DNA from: Methylotenera_A sp963701715
GTDB lineage: Bacteria; Pseudomonadota; Gammaproteobacteria; Burkholderiales; Methylophilaceae
Length of the DNA: 64,000 bases
Direction: 5' to 3'
Assembly (NCBI GenBank): GCA_963701715.1
Contig: CAVPAX010000006.1
Location: 1 to 64,000 of the forward strand
The translations under genes were made by a program, and so were the position numbers. The number at the start of each line of letters is the position of its first letter. Within the stretch, counting starts at the first letter, position 1. Positions 9,215-18,267 of this stretch are shown piece after piece. Below the pieces are notes generated by a model. The model was not told the DNA's origin and searched no databases. It was given only the letters and a program-made list of their open reading frames with translations.

Positions 9215-9766
9215 CTAATTTTTACTGGGGTTTTTGTTTAATTTACGCTGCAATGTGCGTCTGTGCATATTGAGGCTTCGTGCGGTAGCAGAAATGTTAC
9301 CATCATTTTCTGCAAGTACGCGCTGAAGGTGTTCCCACTCCAAGCGACTAATCGTGAGCGGACTGGTTGCCAATTCTACTTCAACATCACCCGATTTCTT
9401 TTCGAAAGCCGCGACAATTTCATCTGCATCCACGGGTTTGGCAAGATAGTGCGTTGCGCCTAACTTGATTGCTTCTACTGCAGTGGCAATGCTCGCAAAG
9501 CCAGTGAGTACCACAATACGCGTACCGACATTCAAGCCAGCCAATTGACGCACCAATACCAGACCGGAGTTGCCTGACATTTTGAGGTCTACTACCGCGT
9601 ATTCCGGCGCGTCCTGCTGGGCGAGTTCGAAAGCACTTTCTGCGCTATCAGCTGTAGAGACTAAGAAGCCTCGTTTCCTCATGGCCGGAGCCAGCACACC
9701 TAAAAAATCCTCATCATCATCAACCAGCAGCAGTGTGGGTTTTTCATTTGTATCAAAGTCGATCAT
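9215..9766 (-). CDS. regA: RegA/PrrA/ActR-type redox response regulator
   Basis: Response regulator of 183 residues. The receiver domain has DDDED at 16-20, phospho-acceptor Asp60 in AVVDLKMSG, and the conserved Lys in LAKPVD. A short linker leads to a Fis-type helix-turn-helix at the C terminus (GNISATARSLNMHRRTLQRK). Receiver plus Fis domain without an AAA+ domain is the RegA/PrrA/ActR layout, controlling redox and energy genes in proteobacteria. Its start overlaps the kinase stop as ATGA. Targets are not shown by the sequence; the nar genes at the far end of the window are possible. Confidence 0.9.
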   Translation of the reverse strand: MIDFDTNEKPTLLLVDDDEDFLGVLAPAMRKRGFLVSTADSAESAFELAQQDAPEYAVVDLKMSGNSGLVLVRQLAGLNVGTRIVVLTGFASIATAVEAIKLGATHYLAKPVDADEIVAAFEKKSGDVEVELATSPLTISRLEWEHLQRVLAENDGNISATARSLNMHRRTLQRKLNKNPSKN

Positions 9767-11043
9767 TTAGCAACCCGCAATTTTCCTAAAGGTAACTTTA
9801 CTATAGTCAATACTCCACCATCGGGGTGATTGTTCAGGCTTAGTTCACCCTCATAGCGCGCCAATGTGGTTTGCGTTAAATAAACGCCCAAACCCATGCC
9901 ATCTTCATTTTTTGAAGTAAAAAATGGTGTGCCAAGTTGTTTTTTTATTTCAATACTTAAACCATTGCCAAAATCTCGAATCTGAATATTTAGCAATTTT
10001 TCATCCCATTCTGCATTAAAAAGCACACGCTCTGGAGATTCGTCAGCAGCGTTGTCCAGCAGGTTTTGGATAGACTGGGTCAGGGTTCTATCCATAAAAA
10101 TAAGTGGATTGTGAATCGTTGCCGGCATCGTCACGACCAATTCGGTTGCAGGTCGTGTGTCACGCCAGCGTTGGATGGCATCTTCTAAAAAATCGCGTAA
10201 AGGCAGGCCTTGTCCAGCATCAGTGCGAACTTGCCCGACATCACGGGTGATAGAAGATAAAATTTCTTTGCAACGTGAGATTTGTGCACGCAGTATATCA
10301 ATTTGCTTTAAAGCTTCAGGCTGATTTTCTAATTCTTGAGTCAGCTCTTTGCTTATCACAGCCATAGTCGCCAAGGGGGTGCCTAGCTCATGTGCAGCAC
10401 TAGCAGCGAGCGTTCCTAAAGCCAGCATGCGCTCGCTTTCAAGCGCTTTTTCGCGCACCTCGGCAATTTTTTTATCGTAATCGCGCAAATTTTGCCCAAT
10501 GCGGGCGATAAAAATCGCCACAATAATTGCGCTCACCACAAATCCTAACCACATGCCTACCAAATGGATATCCAACTGAACATTGCCATGTGTGTGCATG
10601 TGCAAATGAGAAAGCGGAATGTGATAAAACACTAACAAGGTATAGCAAGCAATGCTTAATCCAGCAATCAGCCAGGCATAAGACGCCCTTAAAGCTACAG
10701 CGGCCACAGTTATGGGCAATAAATACATCCAGATAAATGGATTGCTATAACCGCCGCTAAAATAAAAAATTAGCGAGAAAGCAGCAATGTCACCTAAAAG
10801 TTGTAGCAGCAACTCGCGCTCTGTAGTTTGCTGCGACTCTTTCAAACGCCACCAAGCCACAATGCTTAGCAAGCCCAGCATTGCGATTGCAAGCGACAAA
10901 GGCAAGACAGGTAAAGGAATGGAAGCCTGCCGTAAACCGAAAATTACCAAACTTAAACAAATCATCACGACGCCACGCAGCATGATTAAGCGGTGCATAT
11001 TCAACCGTGCTGCGCTGAATAAAGAATTGTGGTGTGGGTGCAT
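9763..11043 (-). CDS. regB: RegB/PrrB-type redox sensor histidine kinase
   Basis: Membrane sensor kinase of 426 residues. About six transmembrane segments fill residues 20-185. GGYSNPF at 97-103 matches the quinone-sensing motif known from RegB. The H-box ASAAHELGTPLAT places the phospho-His at 218. Cys258, in AQISRCKEIL, lies where RegB has its redox-active dimer-interface Cys. The C-terminal ATPase domain shows LLDNAADESP and GMGLGVYLT. With all three landmarks present, a redox/quinone sensor is well supported by family knowledge. It is the first gene of the kinase-regulator-DUF808 operon. Confidence 0.92.
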   Translation of the reverse strand: MHPHHNSLFSAARLNMHRLIMLRGVVMICLSLVIFGLRQASIPLPVLPLSLAIAMLGLLSIVAWWRLKESQQTTERELLLQLLGDIAAFSLIFYFSGGYSNPFIWMYLLPITVAAVALRASYAWLIAGLSIACYTLLVFYHIPLSHLHMHTHGNVQLDIHLVGMWLGFVVSAIIVAIFIARIGQNLRDYDKKIAEVREKALESERMLALGTLAASAAHELGTPLATMAVISKELTQELENQPEALKQIDILRAQISRCKEILSSITRDVGQVRTDAGQGLPLRDFLEDAIQRWRDTRPATELVVTMPATIHNPLIFMDRTLTQSIQNLLDNAADESPERVLFNAEWDEKLLNIQIRDFGNGLSIEIKKQLGTPFFTSKNEDGMGLGVYLTQTTLARYEGELSLNNHPDGGVLTIVKLPLGKLRVAK

Positions 11044-11207
11044 AAGCTAGTTTTGTGCAATGGGTGTGTCTGTTATAGGCCGCTATTATAAAACGTTAAC
11101 GAAAATAATGTCTTAAATCTGCCTGCGACAATATGCCACATTCCGCCTATCTGGCTTTTTACCTACAATCGTACTTTAATAAAAATATGCATAGAGGAGA
11201 ATCGGTC

Positions 11208-13331
11208 ATGATAGTCAGAATTACGCTAAGCACATTAGTGTTGTGTAGTAGCGGTTTGGCAGCGGGAGAAGAGATTATTCAGGATCAAGCCGAGACAGGC
11301 GCAACACAAATGGAGCCGATGCAGATTCGTGCTGTACCTGATACAGGTTATGCCGTAACAAATTCTAGCTCTGCGACCAGAACTGACACACCTATAAAAG
11401 AAATACCACAGTCTATACAAATTGTACCTCGTCAATTGATTGACGATCAGCAGAATGTCACTGTAAGTGAGGCGCTCAAAAATGTTAGCGGGGTAGTGAC
11501 TAACGATGAGTTCTCAACGCCGGCATTTGAGACAACAAGAATTAGAGGTTTTGCGGCGGAGCAGTTGATAGATGGATTCTCGCAATACTACAACGCGGGA
11601 GACCGTGAAAGCTTGGTAAACATAGATAAAATTGAAGTATTAAAAGGCTCAAACGCAGTATTATTTAGCGGTGGCGCTGGCGCGCCTGTAGGGGGTGTTA
11701 TCAATATCAGTTCAAAAATCCCGCAAGTCAAAGCATTTGGTGAACTTGGAATCAAAATAGGAACTGACAGTTTTGTACAACCTTTTTTCGATATCAATCA
11801 ACCGCTAACAGATAATGTTTTATTTCGAATCACTGGTGAATATACCAAGGCCGAAAGTAATGTGGATGTCATTGACCAAAAACGTTACAACATTAACCCA
11901 TCACTGACGTTTACCAATAACAATGACACCACGTTTACTTTGCAAGGCAAGACTTCTCGTTGGAAGCAACAAGAGTATCAAGGCTTGCCTGCGACAGGCA
12001 CGGTGGCAGGTAATTTTAAAATCAAGGATGATTTATTTATAGGTAATGAAGATATTCCAGATAGCTATGCTGAGTTTGATGGTATTTGGGCGAGCCTGGA
12101 TCATAAAATTAATGACGTTTGGTCATTCAATGGTAAGGTACGTTATTCAGAATCAAAATTTGACGAAAAATCACAACTTGTTTTTACAAACTCGCCTGAT
12201 TTGGCACCTTCTACTTGGTTGTTATCTAATGCCAATTTACACCAAACACAAAAAGAGCAATCCGTATTACTCAACACAACTGCTAAATTTGATTTAGGTA
12301 TTTCAAAGAATACTTTCTTGTTAGGTGCTGATTACACGGAAATAAAAGACGTAGGATTTTTTAATTCTGATGCTTTTGTTGCTTTTAACCCTGTAGATTT
12401 AGCCAATCCATCATTCACGGTGCCTTACGTTGAACCACCGAGTTCGGCATTTACTACATTTACTGATTCAATTGTTAAAAATATTACTTACGGCGCGTAT
12501 GTGCAATTGCAAAGTACGATCGCAGACCGTTTTCATTTGCTAGCGGCTTTAAGACATGCGCATGTGGGGGTAGATTATGAAGAGTCTGCGCCACTTTCGC
12601 CCTCGCATACAAAGGCTGAAAAAGATAAATTATTGCCTAGATTGGGCGGTGTATTCGATATTAATGAAAGTTTCTCGGTTTTTGCCAGCTACTCAGAAGG
12701 TATGCGTGGTCAATCGTATAGTCTTTTTCTTCCTGGCAGCAAGCCTGCGCCCGCGGAATCGCGCAGTAAAGAGGTGGGTGTTAAGTTTGACGTGAATGAC
12801 CAACTAACCGGGCAAGTGGCGTTATTCCATGTTGATAGAACAAATGTGGTAGTCGGATCGCCAGGTACGCCTACAGGAGAACAGCGCTCTCGCGGTTTTG
12901 ATGCGGATGTGACATGGCACCCAAGCAGTGCCTGGAGTTTGTTGGCAAATTATTCTTATGTAGATGCTGAATTTACTAATAAGCCTAGCGTTGCTGTTGC
13001 TGCTGGCAATCAAGTGTCTGGAATCCCTAAAAACTCGGCAAGGATTTGGGCGAATTACAATTTTCAGCAAGACAGTCTTAAAGGGTTAAGTGCAGGTATT
13101 GGTGCCAATTGGCAGTCAGAAGTTTACATTGAAGATACAAATCTGTTCAAAAGCGATAGTTATCATACCTTCGATGCGGCTTTGAAATATGAAGCTGAAC
13201 GTTACAACCTTGGGTTAACTATTAAAAACCTGACTAATGAAGATTACTACCAGTATTACAATTATTTTGGCGGTCGTGTAAGGCCAGATTCTGGTACCTC
13301 TGCATATTTAACTGCATCGTTTAAATATTAA
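11208..13331 (+). CDS. TonB-dependent siderophore-type outer-membrane receptor 1
   Basis: Outer-membrane gated beta-barrel for uptake of a metal chelate. The ATG at 11208 has AGGAGA 7 bases upstream and begins a signal peptide (MIVRITLSTLVLCSSGLA); a longer frame from 11133 lacks both. Mature start carries the TonB-box-like EPMQIRA, then a plug domain (TPIKEIPQSIQIVPRQLIDD; VEVLKGS-type segment) and a barrel ending in Phe-Lys-Tyr, a terminal-strand style. There is no N-terminal signalling (STN) domain. Length after the chosen start is 707. The ligand cannot be told; ferric hydroxamate-like or another metallophore is typical of the family. It is followed after 1 base by the DJ-1 family gene. 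Confidence 0.92.
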   Translation: MIVRITLSTLVLCSSGLAAGEEIIQDQAETGATQMEPMQIRAVPDTGYAVTNSSSATRTDTPIKEIPQSIQIVPRQLIDDQQNVTVSEALKNVSGVVTNDEFSTPAFETTRIRGFAAEQLIDGFSQYYNAGDRESLVNIDKIEVLKGSNAVLFSGGAGAPVGGVINISSKIPQVKAFGELGIKIGTDSFVQPFFDINQPLTDNVLFRITGEYTKAESNVDVIDQKRYNINPSLTFTNNNDTTFTLQGKTSRWKQQEYQGLPATGTVAGNFKIKDDLFIGNEDIPDSYAEFDGIWASLDHKINDVWSFNGKVRYSESKFDEKSQLVFTNSPDLAPSTWLLSNANLHQTQKEQSVLLNTTAKFDLGISKNTFLLGADYTEIKDVGFFNSDAFVAFNPVDLANPSFTVPYVEPPSSAFTTFTDSIVKNITYGAYVQLQSTIADRFHLLAALRHAHVGVDYEESAPLSPSHTKAEKDKLLPRLGGVFDINESFSVFASYSEGMRGQSYSLFLPGSKPAPAESRSKEVGVKFDVNDQLTGQVALFHVDRTNVVVGSPGTPTGEQRSRGFDADVTWHPSSAWSLLANYSYVDAEFTNKPSVAVAAGNQVSGIPKNSARIWANYNFQQDSLKGLSAGIGANWQSEVYIEDTNLFKSDSYHTFDAALKYEAERYNLGLTIKNLTNEDYYQYYNYFGGRVRPDSGTSAYLTASFKY

Positions 13332-13332
13332 G

Positions 13333-14214
13333 ATGGATCGCAGAAAATTTATCCAGGTAGCAGGCACAGCTTCTGCAACTTTGCTATTTAACAAACATGC
13401 AAGTGCACAAGCTAGTGCCGAAGAAACCAAAAATCCGGTTGGTACACAAGATAACGAGCATCACCAAAAAACGATGGACAAATACGCCGCACTAACAGGT
13501 GGCGATAAGCTGGTGATTGCGATGCTGGTCTATCCGGGCATGTTTTTGCAAGACCTGGTGGGACCTTTGGCAGTATTTGAATCTTTAATGAATCGCGATA
13601 TTCACTTGGTTTGGAAAGATATTAACCCTGTTGGCAACGAAAAACCTGAACACCCTGTCCTTATTCCAGTGAAGCCTACTACCACGTTTAAAGATTGCCC
13701 AAAAAACCTCGACGTACTGTTTGTGCCGGGCGGCGTTCCAGGCACTTTTACAATGATGGAAGATCCGGAAGTATTGGCGTTTCTGGTGGAGCAAAGCAAG
13801 ACTGCGCGTTACATCACCAGTGTATGTACAGGCTCGCTCATCTTGGGTGCTGCAGGCTTGTTAGAAGGCTATAAAGCTACTTCTCACTGGTCAACACTAG
13901 ATGTGCTTTCTGAGCTTGGTGCGACCCCAACCAAAGCAAGAGTGGTAGTGGATAGAAACCGCATTACAGGCGGTGGTGTTACCGCAGGTATTGATTTCGG
14001 GCTGAAAATCGTATCGCTATTGCGCAACGAGGATTACGCAAAGGCGGTTCAGCTCTATCTTGAATATAACCCTGAGCCCCCATTTGATGCGGGCACACCG
14101 GAAAAAGCACCGAAAGTTGTAACCCAGTTTTTGAACGATATGTTTTCTGCGTTGGTAGAAACAGCGAAGCAAACTGCGAAGCGCGCAAAAAAACGCTATG
14201 CCACTTTAAGTTAG
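13333..14214 (+). CDS. Tat-exported DJ-1/PfpI protein resembling isonitrile hydratase (InhA)
   Basis: A 293-residue DJ-1/PfpI-superfamily protein with an N-terminal twin-arginine signal (DRRKFIQVAG, hydrophobic stretch, ASAQA cleavage site near 26). The core from about residue 58 follows isonitrile hydratase closely: LQDLVGP has Asp74, and ITSVCTGS has Cys165 and Thr166, matching the Asp/Cys/Thr set known to be needed in InhA. Other shared blocks are LGAAGLLEGYKATSHW, GGGVTAGIDFGL and PPFDAGTPEKAP. InhA turns isonitriles into N-substituted formamides; known InhA is cytoplasmic. It lies between two TonB receptors, so a role on a metallophore in the periplasm is a reasonable inference. Activity on another substrate remains possible. 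Confidence 0.85.
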   Translation: MDRRKFIQVAGTASATLLFNKHASAQASAEETKNPVGTQDNEHHQKTMDKYAALTGGDKLVIAMLVYPGMFLQDLVGPLAVFESLMNRDIHLVWKDINPVGNEKPEHPVLIPVKPTTTFKDCPKNLDVLFVPGGVPGTFTMMEDPEVLAFLVEQSKTARYITSVCTGSLILGAAGLLEGYKATSHWSTLDVLSELGATPTKARVVVDRNRITGGGVTAGIDFGLKIVSLLRNEDYAKAVQLYLEYNPEPPFDAGTPEKAPKVVTQFLNDMFSALVETAKQTAKRAKKRYATLS

Positions 14215-14245
14215 CAGTTAAGAATTAATATAAAGGGATTGGAAA

Positions 14246-16378
14246 ATGATTAAGAAATTAATTTTAAGTAGTTTATTGCTGTGTGGAAACGGCTTAGCGA
14301 TTGCAGAAGAAACTCCGCCTGAACAAATACAATCTGATGCACCTGCAACACAAATGGAGCCGATGCAGATTCGTGCTAGCAAAGAGGACGAAGGTTATGT
14401 GGTGCCGAATGCTAATACGGCAACCAAGACCGATACGCCAATCTTGGAAACCCCCTTTTCAATACAAGTGGTGAATGAGGAGGTGATGCAAGACCAGCAA
14501 GCTTATCGATTGGAAGATGTGGTGAAAAATGTCAGTGGCATGCTATCGTTGCCTTCACCCTATTCGGCTGCTTATGAGACACTGCAATCTAGAGGTTTTG
14601 CTTCAGAGCCATTCCGTGATGGGCAACGCATTATGTTTCTTACTGTGCCATTAGCAAACGCTGAACGAGTGGAAGTGCTTAAGGGATCAGCTGCGATTCA
14701 ATATGGTCGTGTAGAGCCAGGTGGTATGGTTAATGTAGTCACTAAAAAACCTTTGTCCGCCCCTCATTATTCCATTCAACAGCAAATTGGTTCATTCGAT
14801 ACTTATCGAACAACTGCTGACTTGACTGGGCCTGTCAATGAAGACAAGACGCTCATGTATCGTATCAATGCGGAATATTTGGATAAAGATTTCTTTGTTG
14901 ATCATGTGTTTGACCAAAGAACCTTTATTGCTCCATCTTTTACTTGGCAACCAAGCGCAGGCACTAGCCTCACTTTTGCTTACGAATACAGAAATGAAAA
15001 GGAGCAGGCAGCTACCGGAGTGCCTGTCATTGGAAAACGCCCAGCTTCAATACCGACCAGTCGGTTCTTTGGAGAACCTGATCTGCAGAACCATTTTAAA
15101 GCGGAAGTATTTAACTTGACTGGAGAGCATGAATTTAATGAGCATTGGACTGTAAAAGCTGGCATTGGCAGTTACCGCGGTAATTATAAATATGCCAATG
15201 TTGTGAATGCTGGCCTTGCTGCGGACAACGTCACCTTAAGCCGCTGGGGCTTGGGTAGCGATTATGACCATCGTAATACCGAAGATGCATATATTGATGT
15301 AACAGGTAAATTTGATACTGCAGGAATTAAACACACTGCACTATTGGGTATGGATTACCACCGCTTCCGTAATTACGCTAACTGGGCAGATTGGACACTC
15401 CCGGTTATCAACATTAACGATCCCGTCTATGGTTTAGTGACAAAGGCTACGCTCGAAGCTAGCCCTGTCACTGCATGGTGGAATCGGACAGATCAATGGC
15501 ATGGGATATATTTGCAAGATCAACTTAACTTCGATGATAAGTTGTATTTGTTATTGGGTGGACGATACGATAGTACTGATATGTCTAATGGCTTTGCTGG
15601 GACTTCTATGGCTGATGCCAAAGCAGCAACACAAACGAAGCGGGAGCATGAGTTTAGCCCTAAACTTGGGCTGACATACAAGCCATATGAATGGCTCTCG
15701 CTATATGGTAGTTATACTGAGGCATTTGGCGGTTGGGCAAACACAGGAGTGACTTTTTCAGGAAAAATGCTTGACCCAGAATCATCGAAACAATATGAGG
15801 TTGGCAGCAAGGGTGAATTCTTTGATGGTAAACTGAGTGCAAGTGTCGCTTTATATGAACTTACCAAGAAAAATCTAGCTATCAGCGATTTAGCGCATCC
15901 TGGTTTTTCACTCTCAAATGGCGAGGTAACAAGCAAAGGTATTGAGTTTGATATGTCTGGAAAAATCACATCGAATTTAAGCTTGATTGGTAATTTGGCA
16001 TATGGCGATGTGACAATTACCAAAGACACCAATGGCACTCAAGGCAATCGCAAGGCTAATACCCCGCATACTATGGCTGGTTTATGGCTTAAATATGATT
16101 TTCTCGGCGATTATCTCGATGGCTTAAGTATTGGTGGAGGTATTTATGCGGCAAGTTCCGCACATGGTGATGATGCTGATACATTCAAGTTGCCAGGTTA
16201 TGCACGTTTAGATGTGTATGCTGCATATAAATTAAAAGTTGGTACGCACAATGTAACAGCACAATTGAATATCAATAATCTGTTGGATAAAACTTATTAT
16301 CCTTCAGCACAAGGCCGCGCACAGGTGTTTGCTGCAGAACCGCTCAACGCAATAGGATCAGTTAAGTTCGAGTTTTAG
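14246..16378 (+). CDS. TonB-dependent siderophore-type outer-membrane receptor 2
   Basis: Second gated outer-membrane receptor, 710 residues. It has a signal peptide ending about ICG-like GNGLAIAEE, the same EPMQIRA TonB-box-like segment as receptor 1, a plug with RVEVLKGSAAIQYGRVEPGG, and a barrel ending FEF, with the usual C-terminal Phe. AAAGGGA lies just before the ATG. The plug and barrel differ clearly from receptor 1 apart from the N-terminal 33-base identity, so the two probably take different or related chelates. The PepSY gene starts 27 bases later. Confidence 0.93.
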   Translation: MIKKLILSSLLLCGNGLAIAEETPPEQIQSDAPATQMEPMQIRASKEDEGYVVPNANTATKTDTPILETPFSIQVVNEEVMQDQQAYRLEDVVKNVSGMLSLPSPYSAAYETLQSRGFASEPFRDGQRIMFLTVPLANAERVEVLKGSAAIQYGRVEPGGMVNVVTKKPLSAPHYSIQQQIGSFDTYRTTADLTGPVNEDKTLMYRINAEYLDKDFFVDHVFDQRTFIAPSFTWQPSAGTSLTFAYEYRNEKEQAATGVPVIGKRPASIPTSRFFGEPDLQNHFKAEVFNLTGEHEFNEHWTVKAGIGSYRGNYKYANVVNAGLAADNVTLSRWGLGSDYDHRNTEDAYIDVTGKFDTAGIKHTALLGMDYHRFRNYANWADWTLPVININDPVYGLVTKATLEASPVTAWWNRTDQWHGIYLQDQLNFDDKLYLLLGGRYDSTDMSNGFAGTSMADAKAATQTKREHEFSPKLGLTYKPYEWLSLYGSYTEAFGGWANTGVTFSGKMLDPESSKQYEVGSKGEFFDGKLSASVALYELTKKNLAISDLAHPGFSLSNGEVTSKGIEFDMSGKITSNLSLIGNLAYGDVTITKDTNGTQGNRKANTPHTMAGLWLKYDFLGDYLDGLSIGGGIYAASSAHGDDADTFKLPGYARLDVYAAYKLKVGTHNVTAQLNINNLLDKTYYPSAQGRAQVFAAEPLNAIGSVKFEF

Positions 16379-16405
16379 TGATTTTAATTTACTTAGTTAT
16401 AAATC

Positions 16406-17611
16406 ATGGATAACGCTCGTCTGAATCGCCTAAAACGACGACGGGCGATATGGCTACAGATACACCTATGGATCGGGCTGTCCATGGGTGTATTGTTTTC
16501 TGTGGTAGGTATCACCGGCAGCATTTCTGTTTTTTATCAGGAGCTTGATCAATGGCTTAACCCAGGTGTGCTATCAGTTGCGCCAGATCCGCGCGGAGTA
16601 GCTGCTTACCGGCCTTTACAGGAAATACTCGATGCTGCTTCTAAGGTGGCTTATCCACAAGACCGGCGTTCTGGCATACAGCCTCCACGTGTAAGTGATT
16701 CTACCTATGGCATTGGTTATGTGAGGCCTGCAAACAAGGTTTTAAGCACTCCTGAAACTTGGGTAAGCGTTCGTGTGAATCCTTATACGGCACAAGTGAC
16801 TGGTACGCGTACTTTTCCTCTAGATGCAGGGTTTCCTCCTGGCCTGATAGACTTTATTGCAGTCTTACATTATCGTTTGCTGTTGGATGATTTTTGGGGT
16901 GGCTCTGCTGTAGGAATTCTTGGTTTAGTGGGTTTGTTTTCTTTACTCACGGGCATAATTCTCTGGTGGCCTCTTACAGGTAAATGGTATCGGGCATTTA
17001 CTCTTAAGTGGCCAGCCAATAAGAAAAGGATCAATGTTGATTTGCACAAACTGACGGGGATTTATTTATGTGTGGTCTTGGGCCCAGTGTTTTTATCAGG
17101 AGTCTACATGAATTTTAATTCGCAGTTTGTAGGTTTAATTCAAGTGATTTCACCGAATACAAATAAAGTACCTATTGTAAATTACAATGCAAGCAAACCA
17201 AATATTGGCATAGCAAAAGCAGTGCAAATAGCTACACAAGCATATCCTGATGGGGAGCCTAACTGGATGGCTGATGAAAATGAAAATGGAGTATATTTAA
17301 TCTCTCGTCGTAATGTGTCTGTAACCAGCAGATTCTGGGCAGAGCGAGTCGTTACAATTGAGGCACAAACAGGAAATATACTTAACGTCCGAGATGCAAC
17401 AACAAGAAAAACTGTAGGTGAAACATTTTTAGATTGGCAATGGCCATTGCACTCAGGCAAAGCATTTGGTTGGACTGGGCGTATTCTAGTATTTTTAAGT
17501 GGTTTAGCATTGCCAGCACTATTTGTCACTGGAGTAATTCGTTGGCTACAAAAGCGCCGATCTGAAAAGTATTCAGAACAACATCGTGAAAAGTTAACTA
17601 ACTATGTTTGA
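16406..17611 (+). CDS. PepSY-associated membrane protein, siderophore-reductase type
   Basis: A 401-residue inner-membrane protein of the PepSY_TM family (relatives include PiuB, FoxB and FpvG). WLQIHLWIGLSMGVLFSVVG at 17-36 is the first membrane segment with a conserved His; further segments lie near 170-195, 220-240 and 350-375. Conserved His residues also occur in VLHYRLLL, DLHKLTG and WPLHSGKAFGW, suitable for haem or metal binding. FpvG and FoxB act in reductive release of iron from siderophores in the periplasm, and the position between a receptor and tonB supports the same here. Overlaps tonB by 8 bases. Confidence 0.85.
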   Translation: MDNARLNRLKRRRAIWLQIHLWIGLSMGVLFSVVGITGSISVFYQELDQWLNPGVLSVAPDPRGVAAYRPLQEILDAASKVAYPQDRRSGIQPPRVSDSTYGIGYVRPANKVLSTPETWVSVRVNPYTAQVTGTRTFPLDAGFPPGLIDFIAVLHYRLLLDDFWGGSAVGILGLVGLFSLLTGIILWWPLTGKWYRAFTLKWPANKKRINVDLHKLTGIYLCVVLGPVFLSGVYMNFNSQFVGLIQVISPNTNKVPIVNYNASKPNIGIAKAVQIATQAYPDGEPNWMADENENGVYLISRRNVSVTSRFWAERVVTIEAQTGNILNVRDATTRKTVGETFLDWQWPLHSGKAFGWTGRILVFLSGLALPALFVTGVIRWLQKRRSEKYSEQHREKLTNYV

Positions 17612-18266
17612 TTATGTTCGCATAGAAAAACTTGTTAGTCTGTTGCTTGTACTAGCCTTACATGGTGCGTTGTTTTATGCGGCAATGAGTTATAAATTGA
17701 TTCCACCACCGCAAGAGGCTGTGACATTATTTGTAAATTTGATTAACCCACCGCCTCCCAAAAAAGAAGAAGAGCGGCCTGAGCCGCCTAAACCACCGCC
17801 GCGAAAGGTAAAACTCGATAAGCCAAAGCTTATTGAGCAGCCAAAGCCTGCACCAGTATTGGTTTCTGAGGCGCCTGTAACTTCTGCCGCTGAGCCAGTT
17901 GCTCCGCCGCCAGAGCCGATAGTAGAAGCACCCCCTGTGCCAGAGCCAGTGGCCCCTTCAAGTCCGCCAGCGCCTGTAGTGATGTCGTCAGAGTTGTCGC
18001 TTGCTTGTCCACAACGAACGCCACCAAATTATCCTGCAAATTCGCGCCGTATGGGTGAGCAGGGGCGTGTAGTGTTGCGTGTGGAATTAGATGAAACAGG
18101 CCGCATTACTTCGGCGCGTGTAACGGAAAGCTCGGGTTTTAAACGCCTAGATGAGGCGGGGCTTGAAGCAGTAAAAAGTTGGCGTTGTAATGCGGCGACT
18201 CGCAATGGTGAGGCTGTACGTGCAGTGGCGTTACAGCCATTTGATTTTATTTTAGAAGGGAATTGA
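17604..18266 (+). CDS. tonB: Energy-transducing protein TonB
   Basis: Links the ExbB/ExbD motor to outer-membrane receptors. One N-terminal membrane anchor (about residues 10-30), then a Pro-rich spacer with Glu/Lys (residues 48-130) spanning the periplasm, then a TonB C-terminal domain with NYPANSRRMGEQGRVVLRV and SSGFKRLDEAGLEAVKSW. 220 residues. It starts inside the end of the PepSY gene and is followed after 1 base by exbB, so this TonB is likely dedicated to the two upstream receptors. Confidence 0.94.
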   Translation: MFDYVRIEKLVSLLLVLALHGALFYAAMSYKLIPPPQEAVTLFVNLINPPPPKKEEERPEPPKPPPRKVKLDKPKLIEQPKPAPVLVSEAPVTSAAEPVAPPPEPIVEAPPVPEPVAPSSPPAPVVMSSELSLACPQRTPPNYPANSRRMGEQGRVVLRVELDETGRITSARVTESSGFKRLDEAGLEAVKSWRCNAATRNGEAVRAVALQPFDFILEGN

Positions 18267-18267
18267 G

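Noticed and set aside
11044..11207. Possible Fur box upstream of receptor 1
   Set aside because: The region is A/T-rich, but no stretch matched the 19-bp Fur consensus well enough by eye. A matrix scan would settle it.
11133..11207. N-terminal extension of receptor 1 from ATG 11133
   Set aside because: It would precede the signal peptide with 25 polar and aromatic residues; the ATG at 11208 has the ribosome site.
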